Source: CAWBVG01 sp963792175 (GTDB taxonomy: Bacteria; Acidobacteriota; Vicinamibacteria; Vicinamibacterales; CAVVIG01). From it: a DNA stretch of 64,000 bases. The stretch lies in NCBI GenBank assembly GCA_963792175.1, contig CAWBVG010000011.1:46127-110126 (forward strand), written 5' to 3'. Below the pieces are notes generated by a model that ran no database searches, was not told the DNA's origin, and saw only the letters and a list, made by a program, of their open reading frames with translations. Position numbers and translations under genes: made by a program. Positions 40,768 through 53,390 of this stretch are shown here, piece by piece (position 1 is the stretch's first letter; every line of letters starts with the position of its first letter).

Positions 40768-43606
40768 CTCCTCGAACCTTCATGGCAATCGCTCGTCGCC
40801 GCATGCGCTGGCCGCGGTCCCGGCCGCCGCCGCCGCGCAGGAGACCGTCAATCAAGCCAGCATCAGCGGACGCGTCCTCGATTCGCAGGGTGCGCGTCGT
40901 GCCCGGCGCAGCGGTGACGGCGCGTAACACCGACACCAACCTCGCGGCTGAAACGGCGCACCGATCAGGCGGGCCGTTTCCGCTTTCCCGTATCTGCGAG
41001 TCGGACCGTACGAGATCAGCGTCCGGCTGGCGGGATTCGCGGACGTCACGCGGCAGCTGACGTTGACGGTCGGCTCCGCCTTCGAGGTGCCTGTCATCGC
41101 TGGCCGTTGCGGGCGTGACGACCGACGTCACCGTCACCGGTCAGGCGACCGTCCTCGAGGCCGCGCGCAGTCAGATAGCCGGGACCGTGTCACAGGCCGA
41201 AGTGCAGACGCGTGCCGATGAACGGCCGGAACTTCCTCGATCTGGCGCTGCTCATCCCCGGCGTGTCGCCAACCAACGTCGGCAGCACGCAGCTGTTCGC
41301 GGAGACATCGGCGGTGCCTGGTCAGGGGCTTTCCGTCGGCAGCCAGCGCAACTTCTCGAACAACTTCATCGTCGACGGCCTGTCGGCGAACGACGACGCG
41401 GCTGGATTGAGCGGGATGCCGTACGGGGTTGACGCGGTCGATCAGTTTCAGGTCGTGACGTCCGGCGCGCAGGCGGAGCTCGGCCGCGCGCTCGGCGGCT
41501 ACATCAACGTCCTGACCAAGAGCGGCACGAACGTCGCCCATGGCGATGCTCTACGGGTATTTTCGCGACGACCGGTTCAACGCGCCGAATGCGCTGACCC
41601 AGACGACGCTGCCGATGAACCAGAAGCAGTACGGCGGCAGCCTGGGCGGTCCGATCGTGAAGGATCGAACGTTCTTCTTCGGCAACATCGAGCGGCGGCA
41701 GCCTCGATCAGACTGGTCTGGTCACGATCGCACCAGGACAGCGTCGACACGATCAACGCCGGCTTATCGACGAACGGGATATCCGGGCGCCAATGTCTCG
41801 ACCGGCGTCTATCCCAACCCGGTGCACTCGACGCACTGCGCTCGGCAAGATCGACCACCAGTTCAACGGCCGCGATCAGGTCGGCATCCGTTACAGCCTG
41901 TACAACGTCACGTCCGACAACTCCCGCGGCGCCGGCGGGACCGAATGCGCCGAGCGCTTCTGCCGGTCTGGACAACACCGATCAGACCATCGCGTTCAGC
42001 AACACGATGACGCTCTCGCCGACGAACCGTGAACGAAACACGGGCGCAGATCTCGCACGGCGATCTGAATGCGCCGCCGACCGATCCGTTCGGTCCCGCG
42101 GTCAGCATCGCCGGCGTGGCGTCGTTCGGCACGCTCTCCGGCAGTCCGACGCGTCGTCAGAACACGCTGTACGAAATCGTCAACAACCTGTCGCATCAGG
42201 CCGGCGCGCATGCGCTTCGTGCGGGGATCGACGTCCTGTTCAACGACGACACGATCACGTATCCGCGCTCGATTCGCGGCGCGTACACGTTCTCGTCGAT
42301 GGCCAACTTCCTGTCGGGACCTATAACAACTCCGGCTTCACGCAGACGTTCGGAACCACGGTCATCTCGCAGACGAATCCCAACGTCGGCATCTACGGCC
42401 AGGACGAATGGAAGGCCCGCCCGTCGCTGACGGTCAACGCCGGCATTCGCTACGATCTGCAGTTCCTCGAAAGCATCGCGACCGACACGAACAACGTCGC
42501 ACCCCGCGTCGGCTTCGCCTGGACGCCCACCGCCTCGCGCCGCACGGTCGTGCGCGGCAGCGCCGGTGTCTTCTACGATCGCGTGCCGCTCAGGGCGCTG
42601 GCGAACGCGCTGCTGTCGGCCGGCAACACCACGGATCTGAACAACCTGCGGCAGATCAGCATCAGCCTGTCGCCGACTCAGGCCGGCGCGCCGGCCTTTC
42701 CGGGCATTCTCGGCGCTCCCATTCCGTCTGTGACGCTCGTGAACTTCACGACCATGGACGCGAACATGAAGAACGCGTTCTCGCGGCAGGGGAGCGTCGA
42801 GATCGAGCAGCAGTTGACCGCGCACAGCACGATCGGCGTGGCCTACCAATACCTCGACGGCGAGAACCTGATCGTCTCCGTGAATCAAAACGTTCCGAGC
42901 TGCGTGGCGGTGGGGACGAATAACGGCTGCCGTCCCAATCCGACGTACGCGAACAACAGCCAATACTCGCCGCTGGCCCGGTCGACGTACCACGGCCTCC
43001 ACGTGTCGTTCGTTCAGCGGCCCACGGTCTGGGGCAGCTATCGCGTCAGCTACTCGCTGTCGAAGTCGATGAACAATGTCGGCGAGAACTTCTTCAGCTC
43101 GCCGATCGATCCGTTCGACATCGACAAGGACTGGGGCCGATCGGACGACGACCAGCGCCATCGGCTGGTGCTGAACGGATCGATCAACTCGCCGATGACG
43201 CCCGCGCGCACCGCGCTGGAGCTGCTGACGAACGGCTTTCAGGTCAGCAGCATGCTGCAGGCGTATTCGGCGCTGCCGTTCAACATCACCTCCGGGCGTG
43301 ACGACCGTCCAGGGCACGGCCGGCCGGCCGATCGTCGATGGCGCGTTCATCGAACGGAATGCCGGCACGGGAAGCGACTTCTTCACGCTGAGCCTGCGGG
43401 TGAGCCGCGCGTTCAGGATCGCAGGGAACCTTCGCGCCGAAGGGATGATCGAGGCGTTCAACCTGACGAACCGGCGCAACGATCTGACGCGAATCACGAA
43501 CTTCGGCGCGGGCGCCTATCCGGGCAGTCCGGCGACGACCTTCAATCAAATCACCGCGGTGGGCGATCCGCGGACGCTGCAGTTCGCGGTGCGGGTCCGG
43601 TTCTAG
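40764..43606 (+). CDS. TonB-dependent receptor, CarboxypepD_reg/Oar type (several frameshifts)
   Basis: About 945 codons. It starts MTPRTFMAIA at an ATG with AGGAG upstream and overlaps the previous stop. Recognisable parts are ASISGRVLDSQG-like carboxypeptidase-regulatory sequence, PMNGRNFLDLALLIPGVSPT, FIVDGLSANDDAAGLSGMPY, GGYINVLTKSGTN, GGSLGGPIVKDRTFFFGNIE and, later, YGQDEWKARPSLTVNAGIRY; it ends LQFAVRVRF. This is the large Oar-like receptor type expanded in Acidobacteria, presumably importing oligomers or metal complexes. Frames change near 40800, 40860, 40955, 41100, 41205, 41545, 41700-42020, 42320 and 43300. Confidence 0.8.
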
Positions 43607-43658
43607 GCTTGGTCGGGCACACATCTGATTTGACGTGCGGCTCGTAGATGACATAGGA

Positions 43659-45979
43659 ATGCTCAGATTCTGGCCCGGCGTGCTCGTGCTCCTGCTGATG
43701 GCGGCGGTCGGGACTGCCCAGGCCGCCGAGCTTGCCGGAACCGTTCGCGACGAAACGGGCGGCGCGCTCCCCGGGGTGTCCGTGGAACTGCGCACCACCG
43801 CCGGGTCGCCCCAGACGACGGCAACGGATGGTCAGGGACGTTATCGATTTGATGTCGCGCCGCGGGCGGTATCACGTCGAGTTTGCGTTGCTCAATTTCG
43901 CGACCGCTCGTCGGGATGTCGACCTGCCCGCTGCAGGCTCGCGCGCGGACGTCATCCTCCATCTCGCCCTGAGCGCCGACGTCACGGTCACCGGCAGATC
44001 CACCTTCACGAACCTGGCAGATGCGGAGAACCCGGCGCAGAACCTCGTCGGCATTGCGCAGTCCGCGAGCCAGGGCGCAATCACCGCGCGCCAACTCGAC
44101 GCGCGCCCGATGACGCGGGCCGGCGAAGTGCTGGAAACCGTGCCCGGCGTCGTCATCAGTCAGCACAGCGGCGAGGGGAAAGCGAACCAGTACCTACCTG
44201 CGCGGCTTCAATCTGGATCACGGCACCGACTTCGCGACCACCGTGGCGGGGATGCCGGTCAACCTGCCGACCCACGCGCACGGACACGGCTACTCGGACC
44301 TGAATTTCCTGATTCCGGAGCTCGTCAGCGGCGTGCAGTTCTCGAAGGGGCCGTATTTCGCCGAGCAGGGCGATTTCGCGACCGCCGGCGCCGCCAACAT
44401 CAACTACACGAATACGCTCGCGCGTCCACTGGTGCGGATCGGCGGCGGCGCCGACGGCTACCAGCGCGCGCTGGTGGCGGTCGTCGCCGCGCGTCGGCAG
44501 CGGCCACCTTCTCGCGGCCGTCGAAGCCGAGCACAACGATGGTCCGTGGACCGTGGCCGACAACTTCCGGAAGGTGAACGCCCTCGTTCGCTACAGCCGG
44601 GGCGACACAGTCAACGGCCTGGCGATCACGGGCATGGGCTATCGCGGCATCTGGAACTCGACGGATCAGATCCCGTCGCGCGCCGTCACGTCGGGCCTGG
44701 TCGGCCGCTTCGGCGCGATCGATCCGACCGACGGCGGCGACACCTACCGCTACAGCGGCTCGCTCGAGTGGCAGCGCACGCGAGGCCACACCGCCACCAA
44801 GGTCACGGCGTTCGGCACGGCCTACGATCTGAACCTGTTCTCGAACTTCACGTTCTTCCTCGACGACCCCGTGCACGGGGATCAGTTCCAGCAGGCCGAT
44901 CATCGCTTCATTGCCGGCGCGAGGATCAATCACCGGCGATTGGAGAAGTGGGGTGGTCACTCGGTTCAGAACACGTTCGGCATCGAGATCCGGAACGACG
45001 ACATCACGAACGTCGGGCTCTATCACACCGAAGCGCGGCGTCGGCTCGAAGCCGTCCGGCAGGATTCGGTGATCCAGACGAGCAGCGCGGGTTACGTTCA
45101 GAACGAAGTCGCCTGGACGCCGTGGCTTCGAACGCTGGCGGGCGTTCGGGTGGACGGCTACCGTTTCAGTGTGACCGCCAGCGACCCGGCGAACGGCGGC
45201 GTGGCCCGCGCCGGTCTGGTCAGTCCGAAGGGCGGCCTCGTCATCGGTCCGTTCGGCGGCACCGAGCTGTACGCCAACGCGGGGTTCGGCTTCCACAGCA
45301 ACGACGCTCGCGGTGCGACGATCACGCGCGATCCGGCGACGGGCAGCCCGTCGATCCCGTGACGCCGCTCGTCCGCGCGAACGGCACGGAACTCGGCGTG
45401 CGGACTGTCGCGATACCGCATCTCCAGTCGACGGTGTCGGTGTGGACGCTGAGCCTCGCGTCGGAGCTGGTGTTCGTTGGCGACGCCGGCACCACCGAGG
45501 CGGGCCGGCCCAGTCATCGGTACGGGATCGAGTTCGCGAATTACTACAGCCCACGGCGCTGGTTGACGCTCGACGGCGACGTGGCTGTCTCGCGCGCGCG
45601 TTTTTCAGACATCGCGGCGGGTGGCGACCGCATTCCCGGGGCGGTCGGCACCGTCGTGTCTGCCGGCGTCACGGTCGACGCCGTCCGCAACGTGTTCGCC
45701 AGCGTGCGGTGGCGGTATTTCGGTCCGCGTCCGCTCCTGGAGGACGACTCGGTCAGTTCCAAAGCCACGAGTCTTGTGAACCTGGAAGCGGGCTACCGGT
45801 TCGCACGCCGGATGAAAGTAGGCGTCGATCTGTTCAACCTGCTCGACAGTGCCGCCAGCGATGTCGACTACTTCTATGCGTCGAGACTCCGTGGAGAACC
45901 GCTCTCGGGCGTCGAGGATGTCCATTTCCATCCGACGCTTCCGCGTACCGCACGCCTGACGTTCGGCGTCGAATTCTGA
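43659..45979 (+). CDS. TonB-dependent receptor (several frameshifts)
   Basis: About 773 codons. Signal peptide MLRFWPGVLVLLLMAAVGTA, then a CarboxypepD_reg domain (LAGTVRDETGGALPGVSVEL), plug (RAGEVLETVPGVVISQHSGE, LIPELVSGVQFSKGPYFAEQ) and barrel ending PRTARLTFGVEF. The plug carries a His-rich loop, NLPTHAHGHGYSD. The substrate is unknown. Frame changes lie near 43865, 44195, 44480 and 45350, and each can be closed by one base. It may start further upstream at GTG 43635. Confidence 0.82.
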
Positions 45980-46017
45980 GCGACGCCCGCCACGAGAATC
46001 CCTGCTAGACTGACCCG

Positions 46018-49000
46018 ATGATCGGGCGGCCGCTTGCTCTGGCGCTCGCCGTCGGCGCGTGGTGTGTGGTGGCGCCGGCGTGGCTGTCGGCGCAGGCCAA
46101 CAGCGGCGAGATCGACGGCGTCGTCACCGACGCCCAAGGCGGCGTGTTGCCTGGCGCATCGATCTCGGCGGTTCATCTGGAGAGTGGATACCGCCTGGAG
46201 CGACTCACCGATGTCTCCGGCCGGTTCTTTCTGGCGCCGCTTCCTGTCGGCCGGTACGACATCTCGATTACGCTCTCCGGCTTCAGATCGTTGACGCAGC
46301 GCGGCGTGATCGTGCTGATCGGCCAGCGCATCCACCTGCCGCTGACGCTGCAGATCGGCCAGATCTCGGACTCGATCACCGTGACCGCCGAAGCGCCGAT
46401 GCTGAATGCGGCGAGCGCGGAAGTCAGCGACATCATCGACAACCATCACGTCGAACGCCTGCCGCTGAACGGCCGCCAGTTCCTGCAACTCGCTCAACTC
46501 GGCGAAGGCGTCGTCGTTCCGCCTGGAGGAACCCGCGGCGCCGCGCTGCAGCAGGGCGGCTCGCTGCCGGCCGTTGACGGTCAGCGCAGCGGCCACAACA
46601 TCTACCTCCTCGACGGCGTGAAGGTCACGGACGAGTACTTCAACAACCTGGCGGTCAGCCCGTCGCCGGATGCGATCCAGGAGTTCAAGATCCAGAAGAC
46701 GATGTATCCGCCCGAATTCGGCGGAAAGGCTTCCGCCCTCATCAACGTCGTCACCAGATCGGGCACGAACGCGTATCACGGCAGCGTCCTGGAGTTCTTC
46801 CGCCACGACCGTCTCGACGCGCACAATTTCTTCGACGATCCGAACCAGCCGGTTCCTCCGCTGCGGCAGCACCAGTTTGGCGCCAGCCTGGGCGGACCCG
46901 CCGGCCCGCGGATGTTCTTCTTCGCCAACTATGAAGGACAGCGGCTGCATCGCTCGCTGACGCAAACGTTCTCTGTCCCGTCGCTCGCGCTCCGCCGCGG
47001 AGACTTCTCGATCCTCGGTCGCGATCTGCGATCCGCTGACGCGAACGGGCGCCGGTGCGTGCACACCGTTCGCCGGCAACCAGATCCCATCCAGCCGGCT
47101 GAATCCAGTCGCGACGGAGCTGATGAACCAGGTGGCGGCGCCCACGAGCGCGGGAGAAGTTCAGAACCTGCGCGCCGTCAATCCTGAGACGCAGGAGATG
47201 AATCAGGTGACGGTGCGCGTCGATCGGCGCCTCAGCGATGGCGGGAATCTCTTCGGACGGTTCATCGCATACGGCGTCAACGACGCGCAGCCATTCGGCA
47301 GCAGTCAGTTGAACGAAACACTGGTGCCCGGTTTCGGCCGCGTCGTCACGACGCGGACGCGGAGCTTGGCCGTGGGTCACACGCACACCTTCGGCACGTC
47401 GGCGCTGAACGAGGTACGGTTCGGATTCCTGGACGTCAGCGGCGGCCAGGAGAGTCAGAACCAGGGCGTCGATTTCGCCGCGGCGACCGGTCTTCAGGGC
47501 GTGACCCGCGATCCGCGCGATGTGGGATATCCCCAGGTGGCATTCGGCGGTGCCTACAGCGTGATCGGCGATCCGACGACGTTCGTGTCACGGCGGAATC
47601 GCAGCGCGGAGCTTTACGAGAATCTTCTCCTGGATCGCGGCGATCATCGCTTCAAGTTTGGCGCCTATGTGTTCCGGCTGGCGTTCAATCCGGTCAATCC
47701 GCAAGCGGCACGCGGCGCGTTTACATACACCGGCCAGTGGAGCGGCAACGCGTTCGCCGATTTCCTCCTCGGCTACCCGACGTCAGCTCAAGTCGGCATA
47801 GGACGCGCCGACGAGCATGGCCGCACCAACTGGTGGCACTTCTACGGGCAAGACGACTGGCGTGTGCGCTCGAACGTGACCGTCAACTATGGCCTGCGTT
47901 ACGAGATCAACGGCCAGATGAACGACGTTGACAACCGGCTGTCGGCTATCGACGTGACGGTGCCGGGCGGCCGATTCGTGATCGCCAGCGACGACCGGGG
48001 ACAGATGTCCAGCGCCGCCCAGCCGCTCCTCGCGCAAATCCCGACACCATACGTGACCTCGAAGGACGCCGGCTGGACGCCGGCGCTCCTGGAGCCGAGT
48101 TATCGCCGAATCGCCCCAAGAGTCGGGATGGCGTGGTCGATCCCCGGCCGCCGCGACACTGTCGTCACGGCTGGATTCGGTGTGTTCCTCAATCAGTGGG
48201 CGTACAGCGTGCAGCAAGCGCTCGCGCAGACGCTGCCGTTCTTCTTTGCGAAGATCGATCAGCGCGGCTGCCGATGCGACAACGCCGCCGTTCCGGACCG
48301 AAACGGCGCTGCTGGCCGGCGCCAACGGCAGCGTCGGCGGCAACACGATGAATCACGATTACCGGACGGAGTACGCCAGAAACTGGACGGCGAGCGTCCA
48401 GCGCCAGCTTGCCTCGAATACGATCCTCGAGGTGGCGTACCTGCGGTCCGATGTATTCGGTGCGGACAGCTCCACCGTGTTGAACGTGCCCGAGCCGGGG
48501 CCGGGACCGATCGCCGCGCGTCGTCCCGATACCCGCGTTGAGCGGCATTACCGCCATTCGCTGGGATGGCTATTCGAGTTACAACGCGATGACGCTCAAG
48601 GTGGCCCAGCGGTTGACGCGCGGGTTGGCGTTTGCCGCGAGCTACTCGCTCTCCAAGGCGATCGACGACGCGTCCGATCCCGGGGCCACGACACACGAGA
48701 GCAACCTGCCGCAGGACGTGCGCAACATGGCCGCGGAGCGCGCGTTGGCGAGCTTCGACCATCGCCACCGCTTCACTGGGAACTTTACCTACGCGCTCCC
48801 TGGAGCCTGGCAGGTCAGCGGCATCGTCACGCTGCAATCCGGCGCGCCGTTTTCCGTCGATGCTGGGCACGGACCGGGCCAACATCGGATCCGGACCGGC
48901 GCAGCGGCCAGACGTATCCGGCGATCCGAATGGCCTCGCCTATCCGACGGCCGCACAATGGTTCGATACCAGCGTGTTCTCGTTGCCCGCGGCATTCACA

Positions 49001-49243
49001 TTCGGGAACGCTGGCCGGAACAACGTGCTCGCTCCCGGCTATGCAGACGTGGACGTCGGCATACATAAGGAGATCGCGCTGGCGGCGGGCACAATCCTGT
49101 CGCTGCGAGGCGAAGTCTTCAATCTGCTGAATCGAGTGAACTTCGACGTGCCGAATCGGATCGCGTTCACGCCGAACTTCGGGCGCATCTTCAGCGCGCA
49201 GCCGGCCCGTCAGATGCAGGTCGGCGCCAGGGTGACCTTCTAG
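46018..49243 (+). CDS. TonB-dependent receptor, CarboxypepD_reg/Oar type (several frameshifts)
   Basis: About 1075 codons. Signal peptide MIGRPLALALAVGAWCVVAP, regulatory domain GEIDGVVTDAQGGVLPGASI, plug with PLNGRQFLQLAQLGEGVVVP and YLLDGVKVTDEYFNNLAVSP, then TRSGTNAYHGSVLEFFRHD and FGASLGGPAGPRMFFFANYE, which are hallmarks of the Oar-like group. The barrel ends QMQVGARVTF. Frames change near 47055, 48280, 48500-48540 and 48870. It is transcribed in the same direction as the other receptors but has its own 38-base gap. Confidence 0.82.
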
Positions 49244-49273
49244 CCGGTGCCGGATTGCTGTTACCATCCCCCC

Positions 49274-50495
49274 ATGCGCACGCTCTCATTCATCCTGATC
49301 TGCATCGCATCATCCGGATTGGGTCTCTCCAGCCAGCAGCCTCAGAGCCAGCCGCCGGCACAGACGCCAGGCTCGCCGCAGGCCGAGGTTGACGACCCGG
49401 TTCGCACGCTCGTCGGCCGGCTCGATCTCGAAAAATACAAGGCGACCATCAAGGGTCTGACGCAATTCGGCGATCGCCGGCAGGGCACGGATCGCAATCG
49501 CGCCGCGGTCGACTGGATCGAAGCGCAGCTGAAGAGCTATGGCTGCCCGACCGAACGGATCAAGTACCGAGTACGACCCGCCGCCCAACACCGGCCGTGG
49601 CCGCGGCCGCGGCAATACCGGGCTGGCGCAGGGCGGCGGCCGGCCGCGCGGTGTGAAGACGCCGACCGGCGTCAACACCGATCCGATGAAGCAGCCGGAC
49701 GAGAAGCTGCGCGCGCTGAACATGCAGCCGACGACGCCTGGGCCGCGCGAGGCGGTGTTCTGCACGAAGGTCGGCACCACCCACCCCGAGGAGATGTACA
49801 TCGTCAGCGGTCACATGGACGGACACGGCTGGGGCGAAGCCGCGAACGACGATGGCTCGGGGACGGCGCTCGTGATGGAACTGGCGCGGGTGTTCAGCGG
49901 CCCTGACGTGCAGACCGAGCGGACGATTCGCTTCGCGTTGTGGAATAACGAGGAAACAGGATCGCAGGCCGCGCGCGCCTACATTGCGCAGCGGCAGGCG
50001 CTGCAGGGCAAACAGGATCCGCCGGGTTCAGGCAAATACCCCGAGCCGAAGTGGCTCGGCCTGGTCCAGCACGACATGATGCTGTTCGACCACGGTATGC
50101 CGCGGCCCGACGGGACGATGAGCAAGGAGCAGCGGCCCGAAGCCGACGTGAACGTGGAATTCCAGGTGAATTCGAAAATGGCGGCCGAATCCCAGAAGCT
50201 GGCGTGGGTCCTCGAGGTGGCGAACGAAAAATACGCGACCGACTATCCAGCCACGGTGGGCAGCCACATGACCAACACCGACTCCGGGCCGTTCATCGAC
50301 ATCATTCCCGCCATCAGCGTGCGCGAAAACGAGCGTGGCGTGCACATCGGCAACGGCTGGGACCCGCAATGGCACCAGCCGACCGACGTGTACGCCACCT
50401 ACAACGACAAGGACTTTCTGCTCGGCCTCAACGCCGCGCAAACGACGCTGGGCGCGATCGGGCAGCTTACTGGCGCGTCGCTACCGAAGAAGTAG
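49274..50495 (+). CDS. Secreted M28-family zinc aminopeptidase (one frameshift)
   Basis: About 407 codons. Signal peptide MRTLSFILICIASSGLGLSS. The zinc-binding core is SGHMDGHGWGEAANDDGSGT (H-x-D and D), followed by WNNEETGSQAARAY with the catalytic/bridging Glu pair and a final His in WHQPTDVYATYND. One extra base near 49563 splits off the first 100 residues. A Gly/Arg-rich insert (NTGRGRGRGNTGLAQGGGR) follows the split. It probably digests peptides in the periplasm or outside the cell, in keeping with the neighbouring M19 dipeptidase gene. Confidence 0.87.
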
Positions 50496-51069
50496 CCGCC
50501 GCTTTCTGCGCGGCCGCCGCGACAACGGCGTGCTGCGGTTGATAGTCGTAGACGAAGTCCTTGAATTCGGAATGCAGGAAATCGGCTCCGAACTTGAAGT
50601 CCTTCATCTCCTTGAACGCACGATCCGCGGTCCAGCCTTCTTCGGACATCCGATAGGCTGCGGTCATCACGCCCGTGCGATGACGGCCGCCGACGCAGTG
50701 CACGTACACGGGCTGGTTGGCCGGGTCGTTGACGATGCGCATGAATTCCGCGAGTTGCGCCGCTGTCGGCGGCTGGTGCGTCGTCATCGGAATCTGGAAG
50801 TAGCGCATGCCCGCGCGCTCGGCCATCGCGCGTTCACCGGGATCGGCGTCGTCGCTGGTCAGGTTGACGAGCGTCTTGACGCCAATCGCCGCCAGGTCCG
50901 TATAGTCCCGACCCTCCGGCTGTGCGCCGCGGTAGTAGTTGTCGTTGACCTGACCGAAATTGTCGATCCGAACCTGTGACAGGTTCGCGCTTGCCGCGGC
51001 AGTGGAAGCCAGCGCGGCCACGAGCAGCACAGCCGTATAGACACGCGAGAGTCGGGAGATTCGGTTCAT
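50467..51069 (-). CDS. Exported dual-specificity/tyrosine phosphatase-like protein
   Basis: 200 residues. Signal peptide MNRISRLSRVYTAVLLVAAL...ASA, then NYYRGAQPEGRDYTDLAAIG and the CX5R phosphatase loop in YVHCVGGRHRTGVMTAAYR. Family members act on phosphotyrosine, phosphoinositides or inositol phosphates. Export suggests an extracellular phosphate-releasing role rather than signalling. Its C-terminus overlaps the end of the convergent M28 peptidase gene by 29 bases. Confidence 0.85.
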   Translation of the reverse strand: MNRISRLSRVYTAVLLVAALASTAAASANLSQVRIDNFGQVNDNYYRGAQPEGRDYTDLAAIGVKTLVNLTSDDADPGERAMAERAGMRYFQIPMTTHQPPTAAQLAEFMRIVNDPANQPVYVHCVGGRHRTGVMTAAYRMSEEGWTADRAFKEMKDFKFGADFLHSEFKDFVYDYQPQHAVVAAAAQKAAATSSVATRQ

Positions 51070-51212
51070 ACTGGCACCCTCCAGAAAGTCTGAGTGGATG
51101 CCCTACAAGAGGCAAGTGTAGTGCCATCGAACACTCCACTTTGGCCTAGGGAGCGTTATGGCCGACCGTCCGTCGATAATGCCTGAGTGGACAACTCGGC
51201 AGAATCAACGGT

Positions 51213-52565
51213 TCACCTGCGGCCCGCCTGGATCCCAGCCGCGACTTTCTCGACCTCGCTCCAAACGCGGAGCAGATTACCACTCCAGATTTTTGCGATC
51301 TGCTCTTCCGTATAGCCGCGCCGGACGAGCTCGAGCGTCACGTTGAAACTCTCGGCCGCGCTGTTCCACCCATCCACGCCTCCGCCGCCGTCGAAATCGG
51401 ACGCGATTCCCACGTGATCGATCCCGATCAGCTTTACGGCGTAGTCGATGTGGTCCACGTAGTCTTTGACGGTGGCGCGACCGGCTGCCGGCCATTGCCG
51501 ATCGATTTGCGCCATGCGGCGGTCGAACTCGGCGCGGCGATCGGCGGCCAGGCTCTCGGGGCCAGGCGCCTGCGAACCGCGACCACCTCGAGAACCCGCG
51601 GAGCCCTGAGCGCCTTCGACCGGGCAACTGAACGGCGCGGCGCCACGTCCCGCGCCGCCGCCGCGTCCGCCGGACAATCCAAACTCCTGCCGAAGACTGG
51701 CAATCGCAGGCGCGCGCTCCCGGGGATCGGCCTTGATGAAGTCGGCAACGGCGTTGATCTGGACGACGCCGCCATTGGTCTTGATCGCCATCAGCATCTC
51801 GTCGTCCAGGTTGCGTGTCTGATTGGCGAGCTTCCGGACCGATGAATGCGACGCGATGACGGGCGCCTTCGACAGGCCGATCGCCTGAAGGATGGAGGCT
51901 TTCGACGGATGCGACACGTCCACCATCATCCCCAGGCGGTTCATCTCCTGCAGGACTTCGCGGCCGAGCGGCGACAGGCCGCCCCACTTCCACTCGTTGC
52001 CCGCTTCGCCGGTGTGCGAATCGGCCAGCTGATTGTGGCCGTTGTGCGCGAGCGACATGTAACGGCCGCCGCGGTCGTAGAACTCCTTGACGCGCTTGAG
52101 ATCGGTGCCGAGGGGATAACCGTTCTCGATGCCGATCACCGCCACTTTCTTGCCGCTCTTCGCGATGCGGGTCACGTCCGCGGAGGTGAGCGCGAGCTCG
52201 ATCTCGCCTGGCGCGATCTGCTCGGTCAGCCGATGGACGGCGTCGAACTTGGCAATGGCGGCACGGTAGGCGTTCTCGAATCCGGCCGGCGTCAGGTCTC
52301 CCTGGCCGACGTAGACGATGAAGAACGAGACGTCGAGACCGCCCTCCTTCATCTTCGGCAGGTTCACTTGCGTCGTCAGCCGCATCGTGTAGTTGCAGGA
52401 GGGCGTGAAGGTCTGTGGATCGATGTCGTTGTGCGTGTCGAGCGCGATGACTCGATCGTGAATCGCCCTCGCTCGCGCGGTGATGTCCTGCTGGGCGCGC
52501 GGCACCGCCGCCGCGGCGATGATGGCGGCGACGAGAGATGCAGAAAACATGAGGCCGTGCTTCAT
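51213..52565 (-). CDS. Membrane dipeptidase, M19 family
   Basis: About 450 residues, exported (MKHGLMFSASLVAAIIAAAA). The metal site is recognisable: DTHND near the N-terminus, the bridging Glu in GIENGYPLG, and His in MMVDVSHPSKAS and IASHSSVRK. A Gly/Arg/Ala-rich insertion (LSGGRGGGAGRGAAPFSCPV and following) of about 45 residues interrupts the C-terminal half, unlike classical renal dipeptidase. C-terminal DHVGIASDFDGGGGVDGW matches the family. It hydrolyses dipeptides, with possible D-residue tolerance. The chosen ATG is five codons inside a longer open frame and gives the best signal peptide. Confidence 0.9.
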   Translation of the reverse strand: MKHGLMFSASLVAAIIAAAAVPRAQQDITARARAIHDRVIALDTHNDIDPQTFTPSCNYTMRLTTQVNLPKMKEGGLDVSFFIVYVGQGDLTPAGFENAYRAAIAKFDAVHRLTEQIAPGEIELALTSADVTRIAKSGKKVAVIGIENGYPLGTDLKRVKEFYDRGGRYMSLAHNGHNQLADSHTGEAGNEWKWGGLSPLGREVLQEMNRLGMMVDVSHPSKASILQAIGLSKAPVIASHSSVRKLANQTRNLDDEMLMAIKTNGGVVQINAVADFIKADPRERAPAIASLRQEFGLSGGRGGGAGRGAAPFSCPVEGAQGSAGSRGGRGSQAPGPESLAADRRAEFDRRMAQIDRQWPAAGRATVKDYVDHIDYAVKLIGIDHVGIASDFDGGGGVDGWNSAAESFNVTLELVRRGYTEEQIAKIWSGNLLRVWSEVEKVAAGIQAGRR

Positions 52566-52609
52566 GGAGCACAGGCTACCGTACAATTCGGCGAGCCAAT
52601 GAGGAACCT

Positions 52610-53343
52610 GTGATCAGACGACACTTCGCGGCCACGGCCGGACTCGTGTGCATCTGCTGGACGGCGGTCGTGGCGCAGCAGACCGCGGTGCGCGAACTGG
52701 GTATCAAGTACGTGCGCGACAGCGAGGAATACGCGACCCTGACACGCCAGGTGTATCGGCTTGCCGGGGACGCGGTGATGCGCGCGGCGAACAGCGCCGG
52801 CGGGCGGCGATGGGCGGTGGTGCTGGACATCGACGAAACGACGCTCGACAACTCGACGTATCAGCTCGAACGCGCGGCTTATGGACTGCCGTTCGACGAC
52901 AGTCCTGGGACGCGTGGGTCGAGCGCCGCGAGGCGCCAGCGGTTCCAGGTGTCGCGGATTTCATCGCGCAGGTGCGACGCGCCGGCGGACACGTCGGCTG
53001 GATCTCGAACCGGCGCGCGACCGTTGCCGACGCCACGCGCGCCAACCTGAAGATCGCCGGCGTGTGGAATGACGACGACAGGTTGTGCCTGCAGAAGACG
53101 CCGCAGCACACCAAGGCAGAGCGCCGTCACGAAATCGTGACCGGCGCCGGCGACTGTGCCTGGCCGTCGCAACCGGCACAGGTCGTCGTCTTCGTCGGCG
53201 ATCAGCTCGGCGACTTTCCCGCCGCGCCGGAACAGATCCCGCAGACCGGCACGGACAGCGCGTTCGGACGCGTCTGCTTCCTGCTGCCGAACCCGATGTA
53301 CGGCAACTGGGAACGGAGCGTCACCCGCGTGCGACAGCCGTAG
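52610..53343 (+). CDS. Exported HAD-type acid phosphatase, class B/IIIB-like (one frameshift)
   Basis: About 243 codons from GTG 52610. A signal segment (FAATAGLVCICWTAVVAQ) is followed by the HAD nucleophile motif VVLDIDETTLDNSTYQ. After one indel near 52903 the protein continues WDAWVERREAPAVPGVADFI, HVGWISNRRATVADATRANL, FVGDQLGDFP and ends NPMYGNWERSVTRVRQP, the C-terminal signature of the OmpP4/acid phosphatase group. It dephosphorylates small substrates (for example nucleotides) outside the cytoplasm. It is divergent from the M19 dipeptidase. Confidence 0.87.
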
Positions 53344-53390
53344 GTGCGCGCGCCGGGATCCTGAGGGCCATCGCATGAGTCTTAAGACAT

